Assembly (NCBI GenBank): GCA_020866945.1
Contig: JAJBVW010000127.1
Coordinates: forward strand, 1-6,097
DNA from: Oscillospiraceae bacterium
GTDB lineage: Bacteria > Bacillota > Clostridia > Oscillospirales > Oscillospiraceae
DNA: 6,097 nt
Reading direction: 5' to 3'
How positions within the stretch are numbered: position 1 is the first letter of the stretch; each line of letters opens with the position of its first letter. Of this stretch, positions 1 through 5,261 are shown one piece after another. The notes beneath the pieces were generated by a model, which was not told where the DNA came from, ran no database searches, and saw only the letters and a list, made by a program, of their open reading frames with translations. A program made the position numbers and the translations under genes.

Positions 1-377
1 AAGATAGCGTCATACAGCAGCGCCTCCTCGTCGAAAATGACGGGGTATTTCTTTTTCATCCCCACCGGGGAGCAGCCGCCGCGCATATAGCCGGTCAGGG
101 GGAGCAGCTCCTTCATATGAACCATCTCCACCCGCTTGTCTCCGGCGGCCTGGGCGCATTTTTTCAAATCCAGCTCCCGGTTCACAGGGATGACGAAAAT
201 CAGGATACCCAGCCGATCCCCCCGGGTAGTCAGCGTCTTGAACATCCGCTCCTGAAGAGCGTCGTCCATGCCGTCCGGGCGGATGCCGCAGGGGTTTTTT
301 TCGTCGTAATCATAAGCGCGTGTGTTATATGGTATCCCCGCGGCGTCCAGCAGCCGCAGCGCGTTCGTCTTGGTCAT
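1..377 (-). CDS. ybaK: Cys-tRNA(Pro)/Cys-tRNA(Cys) deacylase YbaK/EbsC, 3' end outside the window
   Basis: By family, a cytoplasmic trans-editing enzyme that hydrolyses cysteine wrongly loaded on tRNA-Pro. The 125 visible residues start MTKTNALRLLDAAGIPY, a typical YbaK opening. The conserved FKT segment (residues 46-48) carries the family's essential lysine, here Lys47. It is followed by TRGDR and a hydrophobic strand, then the signature GGCSPVGMKKKYP at about 100-112. Family members are about 155-160 residues, so roughly 30 are missing beyond the left edge. The ATG at 377 lies 2 nt after the proC stop, and its ribosome binding site (GGGGAAG) lies within the last proC codons. The two genes are therefore very probably co-transcribed and translationally coupled. 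The pairing makes loose sense: proline synthesis beside proofreading of prolyl-tRNA. Family assignment is firm; the exact tRNA preference is inferred. Confidence 0.93.
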   Translation of the reverse strand, partial: MTKTNALRLLDAAGIPYNTRAYDYDEKNPCGIRPDGMDDALQERMFKTLTTRGDRLGILIFVIPVNRELDLKKCAQAAGDKRVEMVHMKELLPLTGYMRGGCSPVGMKKKYPVIFDEEALLYDAI

Positions 378-379
378 GG

Positions 380-1180
380 TCACTTCCCCATCCGCCGGGT
401 TTTTTCCACGGCGGTGACAATGGCCTCCGCCGCCGAGGCGCGGAAGGCGTTTTTCTCCAGGCTCAGAACGCCCTCGATGGTGTATCCGCCGGGAGAGCAG
501 ACCGCGTCCTTCAGCGCCCCGGGGTGCTTCTCCCCCGCACCGCACAGGGCCGCCGCCCCTTCCACCGCCTTGGCAGCGTATGCCAGGGCCTGCGCCCGGC
601 TCATGCCGCACTGCACCGCGCCGTCGGAAAGCGCCTCAATGAACATATACACGAAAGCAGGCGTGCAGCCGCCCAGGACGCTGGCCACATCCATCTGCGC
701 CTCCGGACAGGCATCCCAGAGGCCCGCGCCCGCCATAGCGTCCGCCAGGGCCTGCTCATCCGCCGCGCTTGTATCCCTGGAGCACCAGGCCACCAGCCCC
801 TTCCCCATGGCGACAGGGGTATTGGGGCAGAGCCGTATCACCGGCCAGCTTGCCCCAGCAAGGGTCTGGATGGCCGCCGTATCCAGTCCCGCGGCCATGG
901 AGACCAGGACGAAATCCCCCGCCCGCTCGGTCAGGACAGGTCCTATCTCCGCCAGGCAGGCGGCCATATCCTTGGGCTTTACGCCAAGAAAGATGAATTT
1001 GGATTCCCTGGCCACAGTCGCGGCGTCCGCCGCGCGGCAGCCCAGCTCTCCGGCCAGCGCCTCTGCCTTGGCCGCCGTGCGGTTCGACAGGACAATCTGC
1101 TCCGCCGGAACGGTCACAGCCGCCGCCCGGGCCAGCGCGCCGCCCATATTCCCCACGCCAATGAAGCCTAATAAATACAT
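380..1180 (-). CDS. proC: Pyrroline-5-carboxylate reductase ProC
   Basis: By family, catalyses the last step of proline synthesis, NAD(P)H-dependent reduction of 1-pyrroline-5-carboxylate, in the cytoplasm. The 266-residue product matches the usual 265-275. The N-terminal Rossmann motif is GFIGVGNMGGAL (residues 5-16). The NRT at 33-35 and the FLGVKPKD segment at 64-71 are typical. CPNTP (118-122) stands where the family has MPNTP. The C-terminal dimerisation and substrate region has GGCTPAF (170-176) and SPGGYTIEG (229-237), the usual form being SPGGTTIAG. The frame is open upstream to 1288, but I chose the ATG at 1180: the Rossmann strand begins right there, a GAGGA ribosome binding site lies about 8 nt upstream, and the 36 extra residues have no family character. 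It is followed 2 nt later by ybaK. Confidence 0.95.
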   Translation of the reverse strand: MYLLGFIGVGNMGGALARAAAVTVPAEQIVLSNRTAAKAEALAGELGCRAADAATVARESKFIFLGVKPKDMAACLAEIGPVLTERAGDFVLVSMAAGLDTAAIQTLAGASWPVIRLCPNTPVAMGKGLVAWCSRDTSAADEQALADAMAGAGLWDACPEAQMDVASVLGGCTPAFVYMFIEALSDGAVQCGMSRAQALAYAAKAVEGAAALCGAGEKHPGALKDAVCSPGGYTIEGVLSLEKNAFRASAAEAIVTAVEKTRRMGK

Positions 1181-1210
1181 AATGGTGTTCCTCGTTTCTT
1201 GTATAATGAT

Positions 1211-1239
1211 AAGATATGCAAGCCGCTGAAATGGTTCAG
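1211..1239 (-). promoter_or_regulatory. Weak candidate promoter for proC-ybaK
   Basis: On the minus strand CTGAAC (1239-1234) and TATCTT (1216-1211) are 17 nt apart. They match the sigma-A consensus at 3/6 and 4/6 positions. The start would fall about 25 nt upstream of the proC ATG. The match is poor. Read-through from the much stronger minus-strand promoter at 1521-1549 is an alternative source of proC transcription. Confidence 0.2.
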
Positions 1240-1244
1240 GATGC

Positions 1245-1273
1245 TTGCATTTTGTCAGTTTTTGTGCTACTCT
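1245..1273 (+). promoter_or_regulatory. Candidate promoter of the small-ORF transcript
   Basis: TTGCAT (1245-1250) lies 17 nt before TACTCT (1268-1273), which is preceded by TGC and so forms an extended -10 (TGnTAnnnT). A start near G1280 would place the GTTCCC/GGGAAC hairpin at the extreme 5' end of the RNA. The -35 matches at only 3/6 positions, and a TATAAT at 1202-1207 is a rival without a recognisable -35. I consider this plausible but weak. Confidence 0.3.
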
Positions 1274-1278
1274 GGCCT

Positions 1279-1299
1279 TGTTCCCCAAAAAAGGGAACA
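1279..1299 (+). other. 5' leader hairpin
   Basis: TGTTCCC (1279-1285) and GGGAACA (1293-1299) form a perfect 7-bp stem with a C+A6 loop. In a plus-strand transcript starting near 1280 it would cap the 5' end, as stabilising 5' stem-loops do in some type I toxin mRNAs. On the minus strand its T6 lies in the loop and not after a stem, so it is not a normal terminator in that direction. Confidence 0.55.
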
Positions 1300-1337
1300 G
1301 GGCGCTGTGTATGCGAAAGCTAAAAGGCGGTTAGTCA

Positions 1338-1356
1338 CACTCCCGGAAGGGAGGTG
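1338..1356 (+). promoter_or_regulatory. Shine-Dalgarno-sequestering hairpin
   Basis: CTCCC (1340-1344), a GGAA tetraloop (1345-1348) and GGGAG (1349-1353) form a stem. It extends by CA/TG pairs past a bulged G (1354). The ribosome binding site GGAGGTGAT (1350-1358) is close to ideal and lies 7 nt before the ATG at 1362, but most of it is paired here. A strong but masked SD is characteristic of type I toxin messages. Confidence 0.65.
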
Positions 1357-1361
1357 ATATG

Positions 1362-1442
1362 ATGCTACGTATTACGTTTCACATCGGTAGCTTTACCGTG
1401 TCGATAATCGTAAAACGCAGAAACCGCCACTCTGGCCAGTGA
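1362..1442 (+). CDS. 26-residue small protein, candidate type I toxin
   Basis: The predicted peptide is MLRITFHIGSFTVSIIV followed by KRRNRHSGQ: an apolar segment (residues 4-17) and then a strongly basic tail (K18, R19, R20, R22, H23). I do not recognise it as a named family. The size, the hydrophobic core with basic C-terminus and the genomic setting resemble Firmicutes type I toxins such as the TxpA class. The apolar segment is short for a membrane helix and alternates polar and apolar residues, so an amphipathic strand is also possible. An ATG at 1359 is an alternative start (27 residues), but 1362 has the better SD spacing of 7 nt. The last seven codons and the stop lie inside the terminator hairpin, so the basic tail is partly dictated by RNA structure. 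Coding is inferred from SD, start and context; a peptide this short cannot be proven from sequence alone. Confidence 0.6.
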   Translation: MLRITFHIGSFTVSIIVKRRNRHSGQ

Positions 1443-1514
1443 CGGTTTCCGATGTTTTTTGCATTGAACCTTAACAAACCCAGGGCTAACCGCTTACTAC
1501 AGCGCCCTTTTTGT
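1411..1514 (-). ncRNA. Candidate antisense RNA (type I antitoxin-like), about 104 nt
   Basis: A consensus promoter at 1549-1521 would start an RNA at A1514 reading leftwards. It would contain the right arms of the long-range repeats and end at the minus-strand face of the 1412-1460 hairpin. I see no translatable ORF with an SD in it. The RNA is complementary to the 3' end of the small-ORF message, the converging 3'-3' overlap known for TxpA/RatA in Bacillus subtilis. It could base-pair with the toxin message and either destabilise it or trap it in an untranslated form. The ends are inferred from promoter spacing and hairpin position, not observed. If termination is incomplete the RNA would become a 5' leader of about 330 nt for proC. 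Confidence 0.6.
1412..1460. terminator. Bidirectional intrinsic terminator overlapping the small ORF's 3' end
   Basis: GAAACCGCCACT (1420-1431) pairs with AGTGACGGTTTC (1438-1449) across a 6-nt loop. There is a single C-A mismatch on the plus strand, and the same position becomes a G-U pair in the minus-strand RNA. An outer AAAAC (1412-1416) / GTTTT (1454-1458) pair extends it. On the plus strand T6 (1455-1460) completes a terminator; on the minus strand the TTTT opposite 1412-1415 does so less strongly. Transcripts from both sides would end here and share about 50 nt of complementary sequence. Confidence 0.8.
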
Positions 1515-1520
1515 AGCTTG

Positions 1521-1549
1521 ATTATACCATCATAACCCTATTTTGTCAA
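1521..1549 (-). promoter_or_regulatory. Perfect consensus sigma-A promoter of the antisense RNA
   Basis: On the minus strand TTGACA (1549-1544), a 17-nt spacer and TATAAT (1526-1521) match the housekeeping consensus at 12/12 positions with ideal spacing. Seven nt past the -10 lies an A (1514), a typical start. This is by far the strongest promoter in the window. It points away from the racemase gene and towards the small ORF. Antitoxin RNAs of type I modules usually have a stronger promoter than the toxin. Confidence 0.88.
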
Positions 1550-1618
1550 TGCTATGCCGGAATTTCGTTGCGTCCGGGTCGGGGACGGAGTATAATAAGC
1601 TTCACAGAACACATCGTA

Positions 1619-2329
1619 TCACCAGGGGGAATCCGCCGTTGTCTCTCCGCCGCAGGCGCGGACGGCGGCAAAGGCCAGCACGCGGGTGGGGTCAAGGCAC
1701 CCCTCCATCCGCCCCAACTCCGCGAAGGCAATGGGAAGCTCCGTGCAGGCCAGCAGGAACACCTCCGCTCCCCTTCCACGCAGACGGGAGAGAATCTCCC
1801 CCACGGGTATATCCGCCAGGGGAACAGCCCTGGCCTTCACCCCCTGGTATATGAGGCGCATAATCTGGGCCTGGTCTTCCTTGTCGGGATAGACCGCCTC
1901 TATTCCCTCCCGCGCCAGCGCCTTTTCATATACGCCGCTTTGCACCGTTCCATCCGTAGCCAAAACGCCGGCGGTTTTGACCCCCGCCTGACGCAGGATT
2001 CCGGCCGTCTCCCTGGGCATATGCAGACCGGGTATTTGCACAGCCGCGGCCACCGTGTCATAGAAATGATGGGCAGTGTTGCAGGGCATACAGAGAATCT
2101 CCGCCCCGGCTGTCTCCAGCCGCGCCGCGCTCCTTTGCAGCTCCGGCACGGGGTCAGGCCCGCCCTGCAATATAGCCGCCGTTCGGTCTGGGATATTGGT
2201 ATTGCAGTCGGTGATGATATGAATATGCTCCTGGTCGCAGGAAGCCCTGGTCAGGGCGATGACCTTCTCCATCAGGTCGCAGGTGGCGGCCGGCCCCATG
2301 CCGCCGATAATGCCAAGGGTCTTTTTCAT
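1619..2329 (-). CDS. Aspartate/glutamate racemase family protein (RacX/YgeA-like)
   Basis: By family, a PLP-independent amino acid racemase that interconverts L and D forms with two cysteines as acid and base. The 236-residue product has the normal length. The N-terminus KKTLGIIGGMGPAAT (residues 2-16) is the standard opening. The catalytic cysteines are Cys83 in MPCNTAHHF and Cys195 in LLACTELP. The substrate could be aspartate, glutamate or, as in broad-specificity RacX/YgeA enzymes, other amino acids; sequence does not decide this. The start at 2329 has GGGAGG 7 nt upstream and a good promoter. The gene is divergent from malQ. It is distinct from murI further right: MurI enzymes begin with the GIFDSGVGG motif, which this protein lacks. 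Confidence 0.92.
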   Translation of the reverse strand: MKKTLGIIGGMGPAATCDLMEKVIALTRASCDQEHIHIITDCNTNIPDRTAAILQGGPDPVPELQRSAARLETAGAEILCMPCNTAHHFYDTVAAAVQIPGLHMPRETAGILRQAGVKTAGVLATDGTVQSGVYEKALAREGIEAVYPDKEDQAQIMRLIYQGVKARAVPLADIPVGEILSRLRGRGAEVFLLACTELPIAFAELGRMEGCLDPTRVLAFAAVRACGGETTADSPW

Positions 2330-2360
2330 AAAAACGCCTCCCGGTTTTTTTCTGAGCCTT

Positions 2361-2390
2361 ATTGTAATGCGCCGGGCCGGATGCCGTCAA
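2361..2390 (-). promoter_or_regulatory. Promoter of the racemase gene
   Basis: On the minus strand TTGACG (2390-2385) and TACAAT (2366-2361) are 18 nt apart, each 5/6 to consensus. The predicted start near 2354 leaves a leader of about 25 nt containing the GGGAGG ribosome binding site. The 89-nt divergent gap shows no equally good plus-strand promoter for malQ. A TGTAAT at 2363-2368 overlaps this -10 but has no clear -35. Confidence 0.7.
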
Positions 2391-2418
2391 GGGGCAGCGA
2401 GAGAAAAAAGGAGTTATC

Positions 2419-3894
2419 GTGACTACTACAAAACAAAGCGGGATATTGCTGCACATCACCAGCCTGCCCTCTCCCCACGGCATTGGCACCATGGGCCGGG
2501 CAGCCTATGAATTTGCAGACTTTCTCCGTGACGCGGGGCAAAAATGCTGGCAGGTGCTGCCCCTCGGCCCTACGGGATATGGGGACAGCCCTTATCAGTC
2601 CGCCTCCGCCTTTGGAGGAAACCCCTATCTGATAGACCTGGACATCCTGGCCGGCCAGGGGCTTTTGACACCGGAGGAGATCGCCGCGCCCTTCTGGGGG
2701 AGCAGCCCGGACGCCGTGGACTACGGGGCGATGTATGAAAACCGCCTGCCCCTGCTGCGGAAGGCCTTTGACCGATTTACACCGGGAGAGGACTATCAGG
2801 CGTTTCTGGCCCGCGCCGGCTTCTGGCTGGAGGACTACGCTCTGTTCCAGGCGCTGAAGGCCCATTTTTCCGGCCTGCCGTGGAGCCAGTGGCCGGAGGA
2901 CATACGTATGAGAGCGCCGGAGGCTCTGTCCCGATACAGAACGCTTCTCGCGGAGCAGCTGGATCTTCAGCGCTTTGTGCAGTTTGAATTTTTCACCCAA
3001 TGGGAGGCGCTGCGCACCTATGCCCACAGCCTCGACATCCAAATCATTGGGGATGTGCCCCTGTATCCGCCGCTGGACTCGGCGGACGTCTGGGCCAACC
3101 CTCAGCTGTTCCAGCTGGACAGTGAGCGGCGGCCCGCCTGGGTTGCCGGGGTGCCGCCGGACTATTTTTCCCCGGAGGGACAGCTTTGGGGCAACCCCAT
3201 TTACGACTGGGAGCGGATGGAAGCGGACGGCTTCGCCTGGTGGGTCAGCCGTATGCGCTGGGCGGGAACGCTCTTTGACACCGTCCGCATCGACCATTTC
3301 CGGGGGCTGGAGAGCTATTGGGCCGTTCCGGCGGAGGCGCAGTCCGCCGCCGGGGGCCAGTGGCGGCCCGACCCGGGACGGGCCTTCGTGGATGCCATCC
3401 GGCGCGGCTGCGGCTCCATGGATTTCATCGCGGAGGACCTGGGCTTTCTCTCCCAGGAGGTGCGGGCGCTGCAGGAATATGCCGCCTGGCCGGGGATGAA
3501 GGTGCTGAACTTTGCCTTTTCCCCTGACGGGAGCAGCTCCTATCTGCCCGATAAATATGAGCAGAACGCCGTCTGCTACACCGGCACCCACGACAACATG
3601 ACCCTGGCCCAGTGGACGGCGGAGCTTTCCCCGGCGGAACAGGCGTTCGCCCGGGAATATCTGCACCTTGGTGAGGATGAAAGCCTGCCAGACGCAATTC
3701 TCCGCGCGGGCATGGCCTCCCCCGCGGCCCGGTTTATCTGCCCCATGCAGGACTGGCTGGGCCTGGGTGCGGAAGCAAGAATGAACACCCCCGGCCTGGG
3801 CGGCGGCTGGTGGCGCTGGCGTATGCTGCCCGGCGCGGCGAACAAGGCCCTGGCGGAAAGGATAAACCATATGACCCATCGCTGCGGGCGATGA
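2419..3894 (+). CDS. malQ: 4-alpha-glucanotransferase (amylomaltase, GH77)
   Basis: By family, a cytoplasmic disproportionating enzyme that transfers alpha-1,4-glucan segments between maltodextrins, used in maltose/starch-sugar or glycogen metabolism. The 491-residue length fits the short bacterial class (about 500, as in Thermus). The N-terminal GILLHITSLPSPHGIGTMG and GDSPYQSASAFGGNPYLID are signatures. IGDVPLYPPLDSADVWANP lies near residues 212-230. The catalytic triad is intact: nucleophile Asp292 in RIDHFRG, acid/base Glu339 in IAEDLG and Asp392 in TGTHDN. These line up with 293/340/395 of Thermus amylomaltase. The start is GTG with AAGGAG 5 nt upstream and the family N-terminus right behind it. 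One oddity: the usual HDNDT reads HDNMT, with a methionine after the catalytic segment. It is the first gene of a likely four-gene run. Confidence 0.96.
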   Translation: MTTTKQSGILLHITSLPSPHGIGTMGRAAYEFADFLRDAGQKCWQVLPLGPTGYGDSPYQSASAFGGNPYLIDLDILAGQGLLTPEEIAAPFWGSSPDAVDYGAMYENRLPLLRKAFDRFTPGEDYQAFLARAGFWLEDYALFQALKAHFSGLPWSQWPEDIRMRAPEALSRYRTLLAEQLDLQRFVQFEFFTQWEALRTYAHSLDIQIIGDVPLYPPLDSADVWANPQLFQLDSERRPAWVAGVPPDYFSPEGQLWGNPIYDWERMEADGFAWWVSRMRWAGTLFDTVRIDHFRGLESYWAVPAEAQSAAGGQWRPDPGRAFVDAIRRGCGSMDFIAEDLGFLSQEVRALQEYAAWPGMKVLNFAFSPDGSSSYLPDKYEQNAVCYTGTHDNMTLAQWTAELSPAEQAFAREYLHLGEDESLPDAILRAGMASPAARFICPMQDWLGLGAEARMNTPGLGGGWWRWRMLPGAANKALAERINHMTHRCGR

Positions 3895-3917
3895 GAAAGC
3901 GATAAGGAGCGACATCT

Positions 3918-4418
3918 ATGAGACGGACAGACAGAGAGATTCGGGACATAAACGAAATCATACAGGTGATGGAGCAGTGCGACGTGTGCCGCCTGGCCCT
4001 GAACGATGAGGAGGGTTACCCCTACATCCTGCCTCTGAACTTTGGGATGCGCATGGAGGACGGACAAATAACACTCTATTTCCACGGCGCGGAAACAGGC
4101 CGGAAATATGAGCTGCTGGCCAGGGACAACCGGGTCAGCTTCGAGATGGACAGGGGCCACAATTTGGTTCTGGACGAGGAGCAGGGCAACTGCACCATGG
4201 AATATGAAAGCGTCATAGGCCGGGGCCGGGTGGACATCCTCCCGGAGGAGGAGAAAATGGACGCTCTCCGGGTTCTGATGGCCCACTATCGCCAGGAGGA
4301 TTTTCCCTTTAACCCGGCAGCGGTTCCCCACACCACCATCATGCGCCTGACAGTGGAGCAGCTCACCGGCAAGCGCCGGGCAAAGGCCCATCCGGCGGCG
4401 AGCCGGAACGCAGAATAA
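3918..4418 (+). CDS. Pyridoxamine 5'-phosphate oxidase family protein, NimA-like
   Basis: A 166-residue split-barrel flavin-binding protein. It follows the pattern of the small Clostridia proteins annotated as PNPOx-family or 5-nitroimidazole-resistance (NimA-like). Recognisable parts in order: RRTDREIRDINEI (2-14), CDVCRLAL (21-28), YPYILPLNFG (34-43), ITLYFHGA with His56 (51-58), GNCTMEYESVIGRG (90-103) and the C-terminal RLTVEQLTGKRR (143-154). The barrel probably binds FMN or a related cofactor at a dimer interface. The physiological substrate is unknown for most members, and actual nitroimidazole reduction cannot be inferred. AAGGAG lies 8 nt before the ATG. The gap to malQ is 23 nt and to murI 12 nt, so it is very probably co-transcribed with both, without an obvious functional link. 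Confidence 0.88.
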   Translation: MRRTDREIRDINEIIQVMEQCDVCRLALNDEEGYPYILPLNFGMRMEDGQITLYFHGAETGRKYELLARDNRVSFEMDRGHNLVLDEEQGNCTMEYESVIGRGRVDILPEEEKMDALRVLMAHYRQEDFPFNPAAVPHTTIMRLTVEQLTGKRRAKAHPAASRNAE

Positions 4419-4430
4419 GGGGGCGCGAGC

Positions 4431-5249
4431 ATGGATAACCGGCCCATTGGAATATTTGACTCCGGCGTGGGGGGACTTTCCGCCGTGCGGACGCTTTTGG
4501 AGACGGCGGCAAACGAGCGGTTTGTATACTTTGGGGACACGGCCCGCGTCCCCTATGGCGACAGAACGACGGAGGACATCAAAGCCCTTTCCCGCCAGGA
4601 CGCCCGGTTTCTCCGCACGAAGGACGTGAAAGCCCTGCTCATCGCCTGCAACACCATCACGGCAAACGCCCTGCCGGAAATTCAGGCGGACAGCGGAGAC
4701 ATCCCTGTGATCGGGGTGGTGGAACCGGCGGCCCGGGCCGCGGCCGCCGCTACGAAAACCGGCCGCATCGGCCTTATTGCCACCAACGCCACAGTTCGCA
4801 GCGGCGTATATGAAAGGGCCGTCGCCCAACACCTGCCCTCGGCCCATGTGACGGCCCAGGGCTGCCCAAAGCTGGTGCCGCTCATTGAATCCGGCCACAC
4901 CCAGGCCGGAGATCCGGCCCTCATGGAGGCGGCAGCGGAATACCTCCGGCCCCTGCAGGAGGCGGCGGTGGACACAGTCATACTTGGCTGCACCCACTAT
5001 CCCCTGATTGCCGGGGCAGTGAGCCAAATCATGGGGCCGGATGTCCGGCTGATAGACTCCGGCGGCGCGTCCATCGGGGCGCTGCTGTCAGTTCTGGAAG
5101 AACGGGACGCCCTGGCGGATGCGACCGCCCCCGGCGGTCAGGTCTACTATTGCAGCGCCCGGCAGGAGGATTTCGTCTCCGTGGCGGCGGCCTTCCTGGG
5201 CCGGGATATTGGGGCCTTGACAGAAACGATAGAAATAGAAAGCTACTAA
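4431..5249 (+). CDS. murI: Glutamate racemase MurI
   Basis: By family, a cytoplasmic PLP-independent racemase that makes D-glutamate for the peptidoglycan stem peptide. The 272 residues match the usual 260-280. The opening PIGIFDSGVGGLSAV (5-19) is the MurI hallmark and includes Asp10 and Ser11. FGDTARVPYGDR (34-45) binds substrate. The catalytic cysteines are Cys73 in ACNTITANA and Cys187 in LGCTHYPL, with Glu153 in PLIESG in between. The ATG has AAGGGGG upstream. It lies 12 nt after the NimA-like gene and 12 nt before the WYL regulator, whose SD overlaps the murI stop. All catalytic residues are present, so I expect an active enzyme. Confidence 0.97.
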   Translation: MDNRPIGIFDSGVGGLSAVRTLLETAANERFVYFGDTARVPYGDRTTEDIKALSRQDARFLRTKDVKALLIACNTITANALPEIQADSGDIPVIGVVEPAARAAAAATKTGRIGLIATNATVRSGVYERAVAQHLPSAHVTAQGCPKLVPLIESGHTQAGDPALMEAAAEYLRPLQEAAVDTVILGCTHYPLIAGAVSQIMGPDVRLIDSGGASIGALLSVLEERDALADATAPGGQVYYCSARQEDFVSVAAAFLGRDIGALTETIEIESY

Positions 5250-5261
5250 GGAGGCGGCGCC

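Larger units (their letters stand above)
1299..1508. repeat. Nested long-range inverted repeats enclosing the small ORF
   Basis: AGGGCGCTGT (1299-1308) is exactly complementary to ACAGCGCCCT (1499-1508). Inside it GCGGTTAG (1327-1334) is exactly complementary to CTAACCGC (1486-1493), extendable by one G-T and one A-T pair. The two stems are nested in the right order, with 18 nt between the left arms and 5 nt between the right arms. They could therefore form together and join the two ends of an RNA of about 210 nt. The right outer arm is followed by T's (TTTTT at 1508-1512), so the closed form would also look like a second terminator. Pairing of the 5' and 3' ends is a known way of keeping type I toxin mRNAs inert. 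I see no target-site duplication that would make this a transposon. Confidence 0.75.
1181..1618. other. 438-base gap between proC and the racemase gene: structured small-ORF/antisense-RNA element
   Basis: No conventional gene fits here. The stretch is visibly richer in A/T than the flanking genes and is full of inverted repeats. From left to right it holds the proC leader (1181-1240), a possible plus-strand promoter (1245-1273), a 5' hairpin (1279-1299) and the left long-range repeat arms (1299-1334). Then come an SD-masking hairpin (1338-1356), a 26-codon ORF (1362-1442), a terminator hairpin (1412-1460), the right repeat arms (1486-1508) and a perfect minus-strand promoter (1521-1549). From 1550 to 1618 I see only a 5-bp hairpin (CGTCC at 1571-1575 with GGACG at 1583-1587). 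It lacks a T-tract on the minus strand, so I do not call it the racemase terminator. Confidence 0.8.

Noticed and set aside
1202..1207. TATAAT on the plus strand just upstream of proC
   Set aside because: No -35 at 16-18 nt upstream. Kept only as a rival start for the small-ORF message.
117..1229. 370-codon plus-strand frame (and a 283-codon one at 320-1171) opposite ybaK and proC
   Set aside because: Both are antisense shadows; the minus strand encodes two clear families with proper ribosome binding sites.
1299..1508. Miniature transposable element (MITE), because of the 10-bp terminal inverted repeats
   Set aside because: No target-site duplication is visible, and the internal SD, ORF, terminator and promoter are better explained as an RNA element. 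Multiple identical copies elsewhere in the genome would reopen this.
1181..1514. Riboswitch or T-box leader of proC on the minus strand
   Set aside because: The strong promoter would give a 334-nt leader, but I see no T-box motif or known aptamer core, and the structure centres on the plus-strand ORF.
1568..1596. Plus-strand TTGCGT-17-TATAAT as a promoter into the racemase 3' end
   Set aside because: Perfect -10 and spacing but a 3/6 -35, and no plus-strand gene or structured RNA follows. It could give an RNA antisense to the racemase message, but nothing else supports it.
2359..3915. 518-codon open frame on the minus strand across malQ
   Set aside because: It lies wholly opposite a convincing GH77 gene with intact catalytic residues. 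The product is low-complexity, rich in Arg/Gly/Pro/His, with no domain, as expected for GC-rich antisense frames.
3576..5027. 483-codon open frame on the minus strand across malQ, the NimA-like gene and murI
   Set aside because: Spans three well-supported plus-strand genes and has no recognisable domain.
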